A stretch of DNA of 17,559 nucleotides from Gemmatimonadota bacterium (GTDB lineage: Bacteria; Gemmatimonadota; Gemmatimonadetes; Longimicrobiales; Gaopeijiaceae): assembly GCA_030550695.1 (NCBI GenBank), contig JAUQOX010000026.1, positions 1-17,559 of the forward strand, read 5' to 3'. Made by a program: the position numbers and the translations under genes. Under the pieces are notes generated by a model. It had not been told where the DNA came from. It saw nothing but the letters and a program-made list of their open reading frames with translations, and did no database searches. Positions 7,967 to 14,593 of the stretch are shown here, piece after piece (position 1 is the stretch's first letter; each line of letters starts with the position of its first letter).

Positions 7967-8390
7967 AGCTTCCCCTTTTGCCGTGGGTGGCCCCCCTCGG
8001 CATCCTGATCCTGGTGGGGTCGTTCGCCTGCCGGGGCGCCCCTCCGCCCGAAACCGGCGATCCCGATCTCACCCTCCATCTGGCCATTTCCCCCACCCCC
8101 CCGGTGGTCGGACCCGCCCGCCTCCTGGTCACCCTCACGGACAAGCAGGGGACGGGGGTGTCGGGGGCGTCCGTCCGGGTGGAGGGTAACATGAACCATG
8201 CCGGGATGGTTCCGGTGGCGGACACCGCCGTGGAGGAGGGGGAGGGGCGTTACGCCGTGGCCGCCTTTCGGTTCACCATGGCCGGCGACTGGATCCTCAC
8301 GGTGAAGGCCTCCCTCCCGGACGGCAGATGGAAGGAGTCGCGGCACACCACCCGGGTCATGGCGGCGGGAGGAGGGGGGGGGGGGGTTGA
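7963..8390 (+). CDS. FixH/YtkA-like periplasmic lipoprotein, reading frame left open by a G13 tract
   Basis: About 142 residues of sense protein. A hydrophobic leader (4-22) ending in SFAC suggests a lipoprotein, though the lipobox is imperfect. A beta-sandwich domain follows, with GNMNHAGMVPV (75-85) and YAVAAFRFTMAGDWILTV (97-114), the pattern of FixH and YtkA-like proteins. M77, H79 and M82 could bind copper (inference). The gene starts within the SCO1 stop (ATGA). The tail reads RVMAAGGGGGG across a run of 13 G (8374-8386). As given, the frame then misses the TGA at 8388-8390 and stays open to 10011 through sequence that is a shadow of the next gene. With 14 G it would stop at that TGA, overlapping the next TTG start. 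With 12 G it would fuse to the next gene. The end given here is the expected one, not the literal frame. Confidence 0.75.
8374..8386 (+). repeat. G13 homopolymer tract at a gene junction
   Basis: Thirteen consecutive G bases lie between an AGGAGG (8370-8375, sharing its last two bases) and a TTG start (8387). The tract decides the frame in which the FixH-like gene ends and also sets the spacing to the downstream start. It could be a slippage-prone contingency tract or a length error in the assembly. Confidence 0.95.
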
Positions 8391-10000
8391 GCCCCGGTAC
8401 ACCCGCGGGTCCCCATGGCGCGGCGCTCCGGCCCCCAGGGCCGGACCGCCCCCGGCAGGACCACCCGCCGAGCCCCCCGGGGGGGCCGCCCCGCCGGAGC
8501 CCGGACCTTCTCCTCTGGCCGGTCCTGGGAGCCTTCCTCCGGTGGCGGCATGCCCGGACCTCGCTTCAGCTCCTGCTCCTGGCCGCGGCCGTCCTCGTCA
8601 TCCTGGACGGCCTTTTCGGCCCCCCGTTGGCCCCGGAGAATCTGGCGGGGATCCTGCCCTGGGTCCATTGGAGGGGGCTGGTGGTCCTGGGCCTCCTCGT
8701 GGCGGGGAACCTGTTCTGCATGGCGTGCCCCTTCATGCTGCCCCGGCGGGCCGCCAAGCGGATCCTGCCGGCCAAAGCCCACTGGCCCCAGGCCCTCCGG
8801 TCCAAATGGCCTGCCATCGGCCTGCTCTTCCTGTTCCTGTGGGCCTACGAGGCCTTCGACCTCTGGGCCAGCCCTTGGCTTACGGCATGGTTGGCCATCG
8901 CTTACTTCGCGGCGGCCTTCCTGGTGGACGGTTTCTTCCGAGGTGCCGCTTTCTGCAAATATCTCTGCCCCATCGGCCACTTCCATTTCGTGAACTCCGC
9001 CGTCTCTCCCGTGGAGGTGGCCATCCGCGATCCGGCGGTCTGTGCGTCCTGCCGGACCCGGGACTGTATCGTGGGCCGCTACGAGAAGCCCCGGACCTTG
9101 CCGGTGTTGAATCCCTCCCGCACGGACGCCTCCTCCCCCCCTCCCCTCCCGCCGGGCGCGGGGGCCAGGGGAAAGCTCCTCCAGAGGGGGTGCGAGCTCT
9201 GGCTCTACCAGGAGAAAAAATCCGGCAACATGGACTGCACCTTCTGTATGGAGTGCATCCACGCCTGCCCCCACGACAACGTGGGGATCCTCCTTCGTCC
9301 CCCCGGCCGGGAACTCTGGGAAGATCCCCTGCGGGCCGGTGTCGGGCGGTTAAGCCGGCGCGGGGACTTGGCGGCCCTGGCCCTGTTCCTCACCTTCGCC
9401 GCCTTCATGAACGCCTTCGGCATGGTGTCGCCCGTCTACGTTCTGGAGGCGTCCCTGGCCGAGGCGCTGGGGACGAAGCCGGGACCCTTGACCGTAGGTC
9501 TGCTCTTCTTGGGGGGCATGGTGGTGCTCCCCTTCCTCGCGGTGGCCCTGGCGGGCCGGGCCTCGTCCCGACTGTCCAAAAGTGGCCGGGGTTGGCGGGG
9601 GGAGGCCACGGTCTATGCCTACGGCTTGGTCCCGGTGGGCTTCGGAATGTGGACGGCCCACTATCTGTTCCACTTCCTCATCGGGGGGTGGACCCTCGTG
9701 CCGGCCCTCCAGCAGTACTTGGAGGACCTGGGGGTTCCCGCCTTCGGTACGCCTTCCTGGGCTTTGGGCGCCATGATTCCCGAAGCCTGGCTCCTCCCGG
9801 TGGAACTCCTGTTCCTGGAGGGAGGTTGGCTCCTTTCCTTGGTGGTGGTCTATCGGATCGCCCGGAGGGAAATGGGCGAAACGGCCCAAGCCGTGCGGGC
9901 TGCCGCTCCCTGGTGGGCCCTGGCTTCCCTCCTCTCCGCAGCTGGGGTCTGGCTCCTCCTCCAGCCCATGGAGATGCGGGGCACGTTGCTGGCGGGCTGA
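8387..10000 (+). CDS. Polytopic membrane 4Fe-4S protein (CcoG/NapH/polyferredoxin-like)
   Basis: 537 residues from TTG. After a Pro/Arg-rich start (1-40), helices at about 60-80 and 96-112 lead to NLFCMACPF (C111, C114). Helices at about 142-183 lead to FCKYLCPIGHFHF (C190, C194). A cysteine cluster follows (C219, C222, C227), then a classic ferredoxin motif CTFCMECIHACPH (C284, C287, C290, C294). The C-terminal half (about 326-525) has about five more helices, with H425 and H429 in AHYLFHFLIGGW. This layout is that of membrane electron-transfer proteins near CcoG/FixG and NapH; the long C-terminal membrane domain differs from standard CcoG of about 470 residues. Electron transfer to or across the membrane is inferred. 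TTG at 8387 is the only plausible start in frame. It uses AGGAGG about 11 bases upstream and would overlap the FixH-like stop as TTGA if the G tract had 14 bases. Confidence 0.88.
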   Translation: MSPGTPAGPHGAALRPPGPDRPRQDHPPSPPGGPPRRSPDLLLWPVLGAFLRWRHARTSLQLLLLAAAVLVILDGLFGPPLAPENLAGILPWVHWRGLVVLGLLVAGNLFCMACPFMLPRRAAKRILPAKAHWPQALRSKWPAIGLLFLFLWAYEAFDLWASPWLTAWLAIAYFAAAFLVDGFFRGAAFCKYLCPIGHFHFVNSAVSPVEVAIRDPAVCASCRTRDCIVGRYEKPRTLPVLNPSRTDASSPPPLPPGAGARGKLLQRGCELWLYQEKKSGNMDCTFCMECIHACPHDNVGILLRPPGRELWEDPLRAGVGRLSRRGDLAALALFLTFAAFMNAFGMVSPVYVLEASLAEALGTKPGPLTVGLLFLGGMVVLPFLAVALAGRASSRLSKSGRGWRGEATVYAYGLVPVGFGMWTAHYLFHFLIGGWTLVPALQQYLEDLGVPAFGTPSWALGAMIPEAWLLPVELLFLEGGWLLSLVVVYRIARREMGETAQAVRAAAPWWALASLLSAAGVWLLLQPMEMRGTLLAG

Positions 10001-10007
10001 GACCGAC

Positions 10008-10580
10008 GTGACGAGGGTGTCCGCTCTTCCCGGACCCTGCCGGCCTCGAGGGCCGTGGCCCCTCGTGGGCTGGGCCGCGTGGGCCGCCCTCCTGGCCACC
10101 GCCGCCCCAGCCAAGGGGGATGGCGGAACACTCCGAGCGGCGAACGTTCCCGTCGGGGCCTACCGGGTCAGCGTGTTCACGGCCCCCACTCCCATTCCCC
10201 CGGACTCCCTCGACGTGTCCATTCTGGCCACGGCAGGCCGAGGAAGGGGAATCGCAGAGGGGCTCCGGATCCTCGTCACGGCGCGGAGGACCGACGGTTC
10301 AGGGGCTCCCGTCCTGCACGAGGCCACCCGGGAGCAGGCCGAGGATCCTCGATTCTATGCCGCCAAGTTTGCCCTGGGAGCGCCGGGGGAATGGGATCTT
10401 CGCATCGAGATCCGGGGGCCCGAGGGGGAAGGGGAGATCACCTTTCGGGTCAAGGTTCAGGAGCCCGGCCTCCTGGCCAACCCCTTCGCCGTCCTGGCCT
10501 TGGGCCTGGCTCCCCTGGCCGCGGCGGCCTGGTGGATCCTGCGCTCCTCCCCTCCCGTCCGCCACGGGCCCCGAGCCTGA
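10008..10580 (+). CDS. Periplasmic beta-domain protein with C-terminal membrane anchor (unrecognised, FixH/YtkA-like context)
   Basis: 190 residues from a GTG seven bases after the polyferredoxin stop. A signal peptide or anchor (about 17-36, WPLVGWAAWAALLATAAPA) precedes a soluble domain (about 40-150). Its pattern GAYRVSVFTAPTPIPPDSLDVSI, then FYAAKFALGAPGEWDLRIEI, resembles small periplasmic beta-sandwich proteins of the FixH/YtkA kind. A membrane helix (about 155-175, AVLALGLAPLAAAAWWIL) and a short basic tail follow. There are no Cys-pair or His-rich motifs to suggest a bound metal. It is the last gene of the SCO1-FixH-polyferredoxin cluster and is probably co-transcribed with it. I cannot assign a function; a role in copper-enzyme assembly is inferred only from position. 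The start is uncertain because no strong Shine-Dalgarno sequence precedes it. Confidence 0.8.
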   Translation: MTRVSALPGPCRPRGPWPLVGWAAWAALLATAAPAKGDGGTLRAANVPVGAYRVSVFTAPTPIPPDSLDVSILATAGRGRGIAEGLRILVTARRTDGSGAPVLHEATREQAEDPRFYAAKFALGAPGEWDLRIEIRGPEGEGEITFRVKVQEPGLLANPFAVLALGLAPLAAAAWWILRSSPPVRHGPRA

Positions 10581-10593
10581 GCCGACCCGCCGT

Positions 10594-10630
10594 CCCGACC
10601 ACGGAAAGGTCAGGGCCGGGGCAGTCCCCC
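10594..10630. terminator. Weak hairpins between convergent genes
   Basis: The 78-bp gap between the convergent plus-strand respiratory cluster and the minus-strand membrane protein holds an imperfect stem. CCCGACC (10594-10600) pairs with GGTCAGGG (10608-10615) with one bulged A. A short GGGG/CCCC stem follows. There is no T run on either side, so termination is plausible from position only. Confidence 0.25.
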
Positions 10631-10658
10631 TGGGACGCCTTCCCCTCCGTAGGAGCCC

Positions 10659-11054
10659 TCAGCCCATCCAGGACCTCACCGTGTAGCCGAAGAACGCCAG
10701 ATGAAGGACCAGGAACAGGACCAGGAACAGCCGGGGCAGGAGCTTCCGCTCCAACCGGAGGTTCCAGAGCACCGTGCCCATGGGAACCACCAGGAGCCAT
10801 CCCAAGAAAGGGAGGGCCCGGGAAGCCACGAAAGGGATCGTATCCAGGAAGGGGGAAGGAGGACGGTGAGGGGCTAGGAGGCTGACTACCCCCCGGGCCA
10901 CCAACGGAATGAGGACCACCAGCTCGGGCATGATGAGGAGAGCGTTCACGAAGAACCATCCCCCTTCTCGCGTCTCGATCCAGGGCACCCGCCCTCCGCC
11001 ACCTCCTTCTTTCAGCACGGTCCTCCCCGGATGGACTCCCTTGCCCTCGTTCAT
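10659..11054 (-). CDS. Small membrane protein, unrecognised (three predicted helices)
   Basis: 131 residues. A Gly-rich N-terminal stretch (about 1-32) is followed by three hydrophobic segments at about 33-60, 77-98 and 108-126. The short loops contain Arg and Lys (for example NLRLERKLLPR), so it is an integral membrane protein. I see no catalytic or metal-binding motif and no family I can name. The ATG at 11054 has GGAAGGAG six bases upstream, which supports both the start and the gene being real. It lies 81 bp downstream of the rfbC-like gene on the same strand and could share its transcript. It converges with the plus-strand respiratory cluster. Confidence 0.75.
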   Translation of the reverse strand: MNEGKGVHPGRTVLKEGGGGGRVPWIETREGGWFFVNALLIMPELVVLIPLVARGVVSLLAPHRPPSPFLDTIPFVASRALPFLGWLLVVPMGTVLWNLRLERKLLPRLFLVLFLVLHLAFFGYTVRSWMG

Positions 11055-11135
11055 CCTCGCTCCTTCCCTTTCAAGAGATCCACGGTCTCGCCCTGACTCC
11101 CCGGGAAAATTCCCTGCGCTCGACGAGGCCCCCCT

Positions 11136-11696
11136 TCATCCAAAGAAACGGAAAGGCGAGGCGAGGTCCCGCAGCAGGGGAAGCCCTCGGTCCCGGTCCG
11201 AGAGAACCGGGTCGGGAAGGGGCCAGGAGATGGCCAGATCCGGATCGTCCCACCGCACCCCACCCTCCAATGTGGGAGCGTACTCCGCCGTCACCTTGTA
11301 CAACAGATCCGCTTCCTCCGACAGCACTTGATAGCCGTGGGCCAGGCCCGGCGGAAGGTAGAGCAACGATCCGGCGGCATCGCTGAGGGTCACTCCGACC
11401 CAGCGTCCGAAAGCAGGCGATCCCACCCGTAGATCCACCCCCACGTCGAAGACCTCCCCCCGGAGCACCCGTACCAGCTTTCCCTGGGGCTGGGGGGGGC
11501 GTTGAAAGTGGAGGCCCCGGATCACCCCCCGCCGCGAGCGGGCCAGGTTGTCCTGGACAAAGTCGGGGGAAATGCCTCCGGTTACGTAATGGCTCCTGCG
11601 GTAAAGTTCCTCGAAAAACCCCCGCTCGTCTCCCCGCCGTGTGGGCTGGACCAGAACCATCCCCGGTATGTCTAAGGCTTTGAAGCGAAAAGGCAT
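11136..11696 (-). CDS. rfbC: dTDP-4-dehydrorhamnose 3,5-epimerase (RmlC/RfbC)
   Basis: 186 residues, the full length for this cupin-fold epimerase, which converts dTDP-4-keto-6-deoxyglucose to dTDP-4-keto-rhamnose in dTDP-L-rhamnose synthesis. Diagnostic segments are present: DERGFFEELYR (23-33), QDNLARSRRGVIRGLHFQ with catalytic H63, GKLVRVLRGEVFDVGVDLR with K73, YLPPGLAHGYQVLSE (113-127), Y133 in LLYKVTAEYAP, and the acidic LSDRDRGLP near the end. The ATG at 11696 has AGGAGG seven bases upstream. The other rhamnose genes (rmlA, rmlB, rmlD) are not adjacent, which is unusual since they commonly cluster. It sits 51 bp after the LON-domain gene, so it may be part of a mixed minus-strand transcript. 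The product would feed cell-surface polysaccharide. Confidence 0.95.
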   Translation of the reverse strand: MPFRFKALDIPGMVLVQPTRRGDERGFFEELYRRSHYVTGGISPDFVQDNLARSRRGVIRGLHFQRPPQPQGKLVRVLRGEVFDVGVDLRVGSPAFGRWVGVTLSDAAGSLLYLPPGLAHGYQVLSEEADLLYKVTAEYAPTLEGGVRWDDPDLAISWPLPDPVLSDRDRGLPLLRDLASPFRFFG

Positions 11697-11747
11697 GGGG
11701 CCACCTCCTTCGGATAAGGGAGGAACGCGCCCCCCCGGCAGGGGCTC

Positions 11748-12368
11748 CTAGGCTCGAGGACCCTCGTTCCTGCGCCACCGATCCATCCCCGCCCGGAACA
11801 CCGGTTCCAGGCGCGACAATCTGCAGCTCTCCTTCCGCATCTCCAAGAGTTCCTGCTGCCAGGGGGGATCCATCCGCACCGCCGCAGCCAGCTTGAAGGA
11901 AAGTTCCTCCTGAAGACTGAAGGAGGGAAGCGTGGCAGGGACGTGAGGGAGGGTGTTGAGCACACTGCGAAACAAGGCCAGGGTGCGGCTCCTCTGGACC
12001 ATCAACCCAGGCCGGTCTTCCTCGGGCTCGTCTTCGTAAGGCTCCACCAGCGCCTCGTAATAGGGAGTCCCTTCCGATACCTCCCCCAGGGTCCGGAAAC
12101 GCCCCTCCCCGAACACCAAGATCAGGGATCTCCCCTCCGGCAGGGGAAGGCGCCGGCGGATCCTGGCCACGGTCCCCACGCGTCCGGGCTCGTTGAGGAA
12201 GGGACCGGTTTCGTCGGGGTCGTGGTAGAGGAGTCCGAACCGGCTGTCCCCTGCCATCACATCCTCCACCATCCGCCGATACCGGGGTTCGAAGATGTGC
12301 AAAGGGATGAGGGTCCCGGGGAACAGGACCAGGGGAAGGGGGAAAAGGGGCAGACGGCGCGCACTCAT
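11748..12368 (-). CDS. LON peptidase N-terminal (substrate-binding) domain protein
   Basis: 206 residues forming a stand-alone LON substrate-binding domain. The start RRLPLFPLPLVLFPGTLIPLHIFEPRYRRMV is the family signature, followed by FGLLYHDPDE (44-53), GTVARI and LVFGEGRFR. A helical C-terminal half (about 130-200) is typical of bacterial Lon-like proteins without ATPase or protease domains; no Walker motifs or catalytic Ser-Lys are present. The function of such proteins is poorly known; substrate recognition or regulation of proteolysis is inferred from the Lon homology. The start at 12368 fits the family N-terminus but lacks a clear Shine-Dalgarno sequence. Upstream on the minus strand is a TATAGC sequence (about 12406-12411) that could be a -10 element, without a convincing -35. 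Confidence 0.9.
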   Translation of the reverse strand: MSARRLPLFPLPLVLFPGTLIPLHIFEPRYRRMVEDVMAGDSRFGLLYHDPDETGPFLNEPGRVGTVARIRRRLPLPEGRSLILVFGEGRFRTLGEVSEGTPYYEALVEPYEDEPEEDRPGLMVQRSRTLALFRSVLNTLPHVPATLPSFSLQEELSFKLAAAVRMDPPWQQELLEMRKESCRLSRLEPVFRAGMDRWRRNEGPRA

Positions 12369-12464
12369 GAGAACCGCCGAGGGCCGAGGGTCGACACTCC
12401 TTGAGCTATAGACCCCCCGGTCGGCGGGAAGTTCAGACCCCTTCTCGCAGGGGACCCTCCCCCT

Positions 12465-13871
12465 TCAGTCCCCTTCCAGGCGTATCCTTTCCAAAGGCCG
12501 GGCCAACCGCACCACCACCCTGGCTGCCAGGAACAAGTCCACGGCGCCCAACCCCCCCACCAGACCCCACCACAAACCCCGGGGTCCCAACCCCGCCCAA
12601 AAGCCCAAGCCCACGCTGAGGGGCACGCCGACAGCCCAAAAGCCCATCAGATGGATGAACATGGGGAGGCGGGTGTCCCCCGTACCCCGGAGGATGCCGG
12701 AGGCCACCACCTGGGTCCCGTCGAAGACCTGGAAAAGACCCGCCAAGGGCACGAGGGAAGCGGCCACCTCCACCACCGCGGCGTCACCGGAATACAGCTC
12801 CGCCAGAGGTCGGGGAACGGAGAGGAAGAGCACGGCCATGGCCGCCATGAAACCCACCCCCAGAAAAAGGCTGGCCGCGGCGGAGCGCCGGGCCCCCGGC
12901 ACGTCGCCCCTCCCCACCGCCCGCCCCACCAACACCGCCGCAGCCTGGGCCACCCCGAGGGGGACCATGAAGGTGAGGGAAGCCAGATTTAGAGCCACCT
13001 GGTGGCCCGCCATGGCCCCGGCCCCCAACCAGCCCATCAGGAGACCGATGGCTCCAAAAGCCCCGAATTCCAGACTGAACTGCAGACCGATGGGGGTTCC
13101 AAGGCGAATCATCCCCCAAGCCGGGGCAGGCCGGAACACCTCCCGTCCCCATCGGGCCAGGGAGGGGGCCAACCAGGGACGCGCTGCCGCCAAGATTCCC
13201 AGGGCCATCCCCCAGCGACAAAGGGTGGAGGCCCATCCTGTCCCCTCGGCCCCCAGCTCCGGCAGACCGTACCTGCCGAAGACCAGAAGCCAGTTGAGAA
13301 GCCCGTTGGCCAGGTTGGCCAGGACGATGACCACCACCAGGGGAGAAACCTTGCCCAGGGCCTGGAGGCTCTGGCGGAAAACGCCGAAGGCCAGGTAGGG
13401 AAGCACCCCCGGCGCCGTGGCCCGGGCGTAGCGGGAAGCCACCGGGACGACCTCGGTCGGCTGACCCAGGAGAGGAAGGATGGAGTCCCCCTCCAGAAGA
13501 ACGACCCCGGCCGGCAAAGAAAACAGAACGGCCAGGAGTAGTCCTCTTTGCATGGCCTGCGACGCCGCCCGCGAATCGCCGGCCCCCACGGCCTGGGCCA
13601 CCAGCGGGTCCAGGGAAAGGAGGATTCCCATGGGGAAGACCACGGCGGTGAAGAAGTAGAGGTTGCCCAAGGCCACGGCCGCCAGATGAGGCCCGGCGTA
13701 GTGCCCCACCATGACGGTGTCCACCACCCCCATGGCCATAAGGCCCAACTGGACCGTTACGATGGGGACCGCCAGTCGGACGACCTCTCCCAGATCCCGC
13801 CGGGAGGGGCGGAAGCGAAGCGACACAGGAATCCCTTCAGCCCTGCCCTGAGGGATTCGGCCCGGTGCCAT
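12465..13871 (-). CDS. MATE family efflux transporter
   Basis: 468 residues with about 12 hydrophobic segments in two repeats, the layout of NorM/DinF-type MATE exporters. These use a sodium or proton gradient to expel cationic drugs and metabolites. The first repeat opens with VVRLAVPIVTVQLGLMAMGVVDTVMVGHYAG and continues to ALGNLYFFTAVVFPMGILLSLDPLVAQAVGAGD, the classic MATE pattern. The second repeat has GTPIGLQFSLEFGAFGAIGLLMGWLGAGAMAGHQVALN. The ATG at 13871 overlaps the end of the DUF2203 gene by 35 bp. A GTG at 13826, giving SLRFRPSRRDLGE, has GAAGGGA just upstream and would leave a clean 10-bp gap, so the shorter form is a serious alternative. Substrate specificity cannot be read from sequence. 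Confidence 0.94.
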   Translation of the reverse strand: MAPGRIPQGRAEGIPVSLRFRPSRRDLGEVVRLAVPIVTVQLGLMAMGVVDTVMVGHYAGPHLAAVALGNLYFFTAVVFPMGILLSLDPLVAQAVGAGDSRAASQAMQRGLLLAVLFSLPAGVVLLEGDSILPLLGQPTEVVPVASRYARATAPGVLPYLAFGVFRQSLQALGKVSPLVVVIVLANLANGLLNWLLVFGRYGLPELGAEGTGWASTLCRWGMALGILAAARPWLAPSLARWGREVFRPAPAWGMIRLGTPIGLQFSLEFGAFGAIGLLMGWLGAGAMAGHQVALNLASLTFMVPLGVAQAAAVLVGRAVGRGDVPGARRSAAASLFLGVGFMAAMAVLFLSVPRPLAELYSGDAAVVEVAASLVPLAGLFQVFDGTQVVASGILRGTGDTRLPMFIHLMGFWAVGVPLSVGLGFWAGLGPRGLWWGLVGGLGAVDLFLAARVVVRLARPLERIRLEGD

Positions 13872-14337
13872 CCTGTTCGTCGAGGGGGGAGGCGAGCCCC
13901 ATTCGGCTTGCCACTTCCGGAGTCAGGGGACGGCGCCCACGGAAGCCTTCGTGGACCTCGTGCCAGGCCAGGATTTCCGGCTCGCCCAGCCTCCAACAAA
14001 GGTACACCAGCCGCCCGTCCAGAAGGGTGGGAAAATCCAGGAGTCCCTCTTCCAGCCCCCCTTGGGGAAACCGAACCCCCCGGGCCAGGATCTCCTCCCG
14101 GATCAACCGCTCCATTTCCTGGACAGAGGTTCCGATGGTTCGCTGGTAAGCCCGGAACTCGTGGTGGTCCGGATTGTGCGGCTCCTCCACCTTCGCGCCC
14201 CAGATCACCTCCAAGATCTTCAGGCGATCGGTGGCGTCCGCCACTTGCTTCCACAGGGATTGGACCCGCCGCACGACCTCCCGGAGATGGGGGAGGAGGT
14301 CGTTGGCCTCGGCCACCGTGAAGATCCTGCGCCGCAT
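13837..14337 (-). CDS. DUF2203 domain protein
   Basis: 166 residues. The start RRRIFTVAEANDLLPHLREVVRRV, a charged helical middle with a long coiled segment (about 20-60), and LLDFPTLLDGRLVYLCWRLGEPEILAWHEVHEGFRGRRPL match the DUF2203 family. This is a small cytoplasmic family of unknown function, usually about 130 residues; here a polar tail adds some 30. I chose the ATG at 14337 because the family begins at this motif and AAAGGGG lies about eight bases upstream. The frame runs on to 14550, but that part is Gly/Arg/Pro-rich with no conserved character and was excluded. It overlaps or abuts the MATE gene and is likely its operon partner. The conserved GEPEILAWHEVHEGF segment holds the family's most recognisable His and acidic residues. 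Confidence 0.88.
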   Translation of the reverse strand: MRRRIFTVAEANDLLPHLREVVRRVQSLWKQVADATDRLKILEVIWGAKVEEPHNPDHHEFRAYQRTIGTSVQEMERLIREEILARGVRFPQGGLEEGLLDFPTLLDGRLVYLCWRLGEPEILAWHEVHEGFRGRRPLTPEVASRMGLASPLDEQDGTGPNPSGQG

Positions 14338-14446
14338 GACGCAACCCCTTTCGTCGAAACCGGGAAAGGGAATGTACCCCCCCATCCCCGGTCTGTCATC
14401 CGCCCGGCCTTCGGAGAAGCTTCCCGCCCCCGTCCCAAGGACGGCC

Positions 14447-14467
14447 CGAGGGGGGTGGGGCCCCTCG
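14447..14467. other. GC-rich inverted repeat in the divergent gap before the 251-residue protein
   Basis: CGAGGGG (14447-14453) and CCCCTCG (14461-14467) form a perfect 7-bp stem with a 7-base loop. It lies in the 256-bp divergent intergenic region (14338-14593) that should hold promoters in both directions. No T tract follows. It may be an operator or mRNA-leader hairpin, or chance in GC-rich DNA. I see nothing else supportable in this gap. Confidence 0.25.
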
Positions 14468-14593
14468 CCGCCCCGGCGGGCTCGGGGTTCCCTCGAACCC
14501 GGCGCTCCGTGACAGGATCCGATCCATGCCCTAATCTTTCCCCGGGGCACCGACCGGGGCCCTCAAGGGAGCCTTCAAGAACCAAGGAGCCGC

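Noticed and set aside
8357..9274. Minus-strand open frame opposite the polyferredoxin
   Set aside because: Antisense shadow with low-complexity composition; the plus strand carries clear cysteine motifs.
8391..10011. Continuation of the FixH-like frame to a stop at 10011
   Set aside because: It is Gly/Pro/Arg-rich, overlaps the well-supported polyferredoxin on the same strand, and appears only because the G tract shifts the frame past the TGA.
12438..12453. CCCCT/AGGGG hairpin between the MATE and LON-domain genes, considered as a terminator
   Set aside because: Only five base pairs with no T tract; chance is likely in GC-rich DNA.
14338..14550. 71-residue N-terminal extension of the DUF2203 protein
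   Set aside because: Gly/Arg/Pro-rich with no conserved pattern; the family start and a ribosome binding site sit at 14337.
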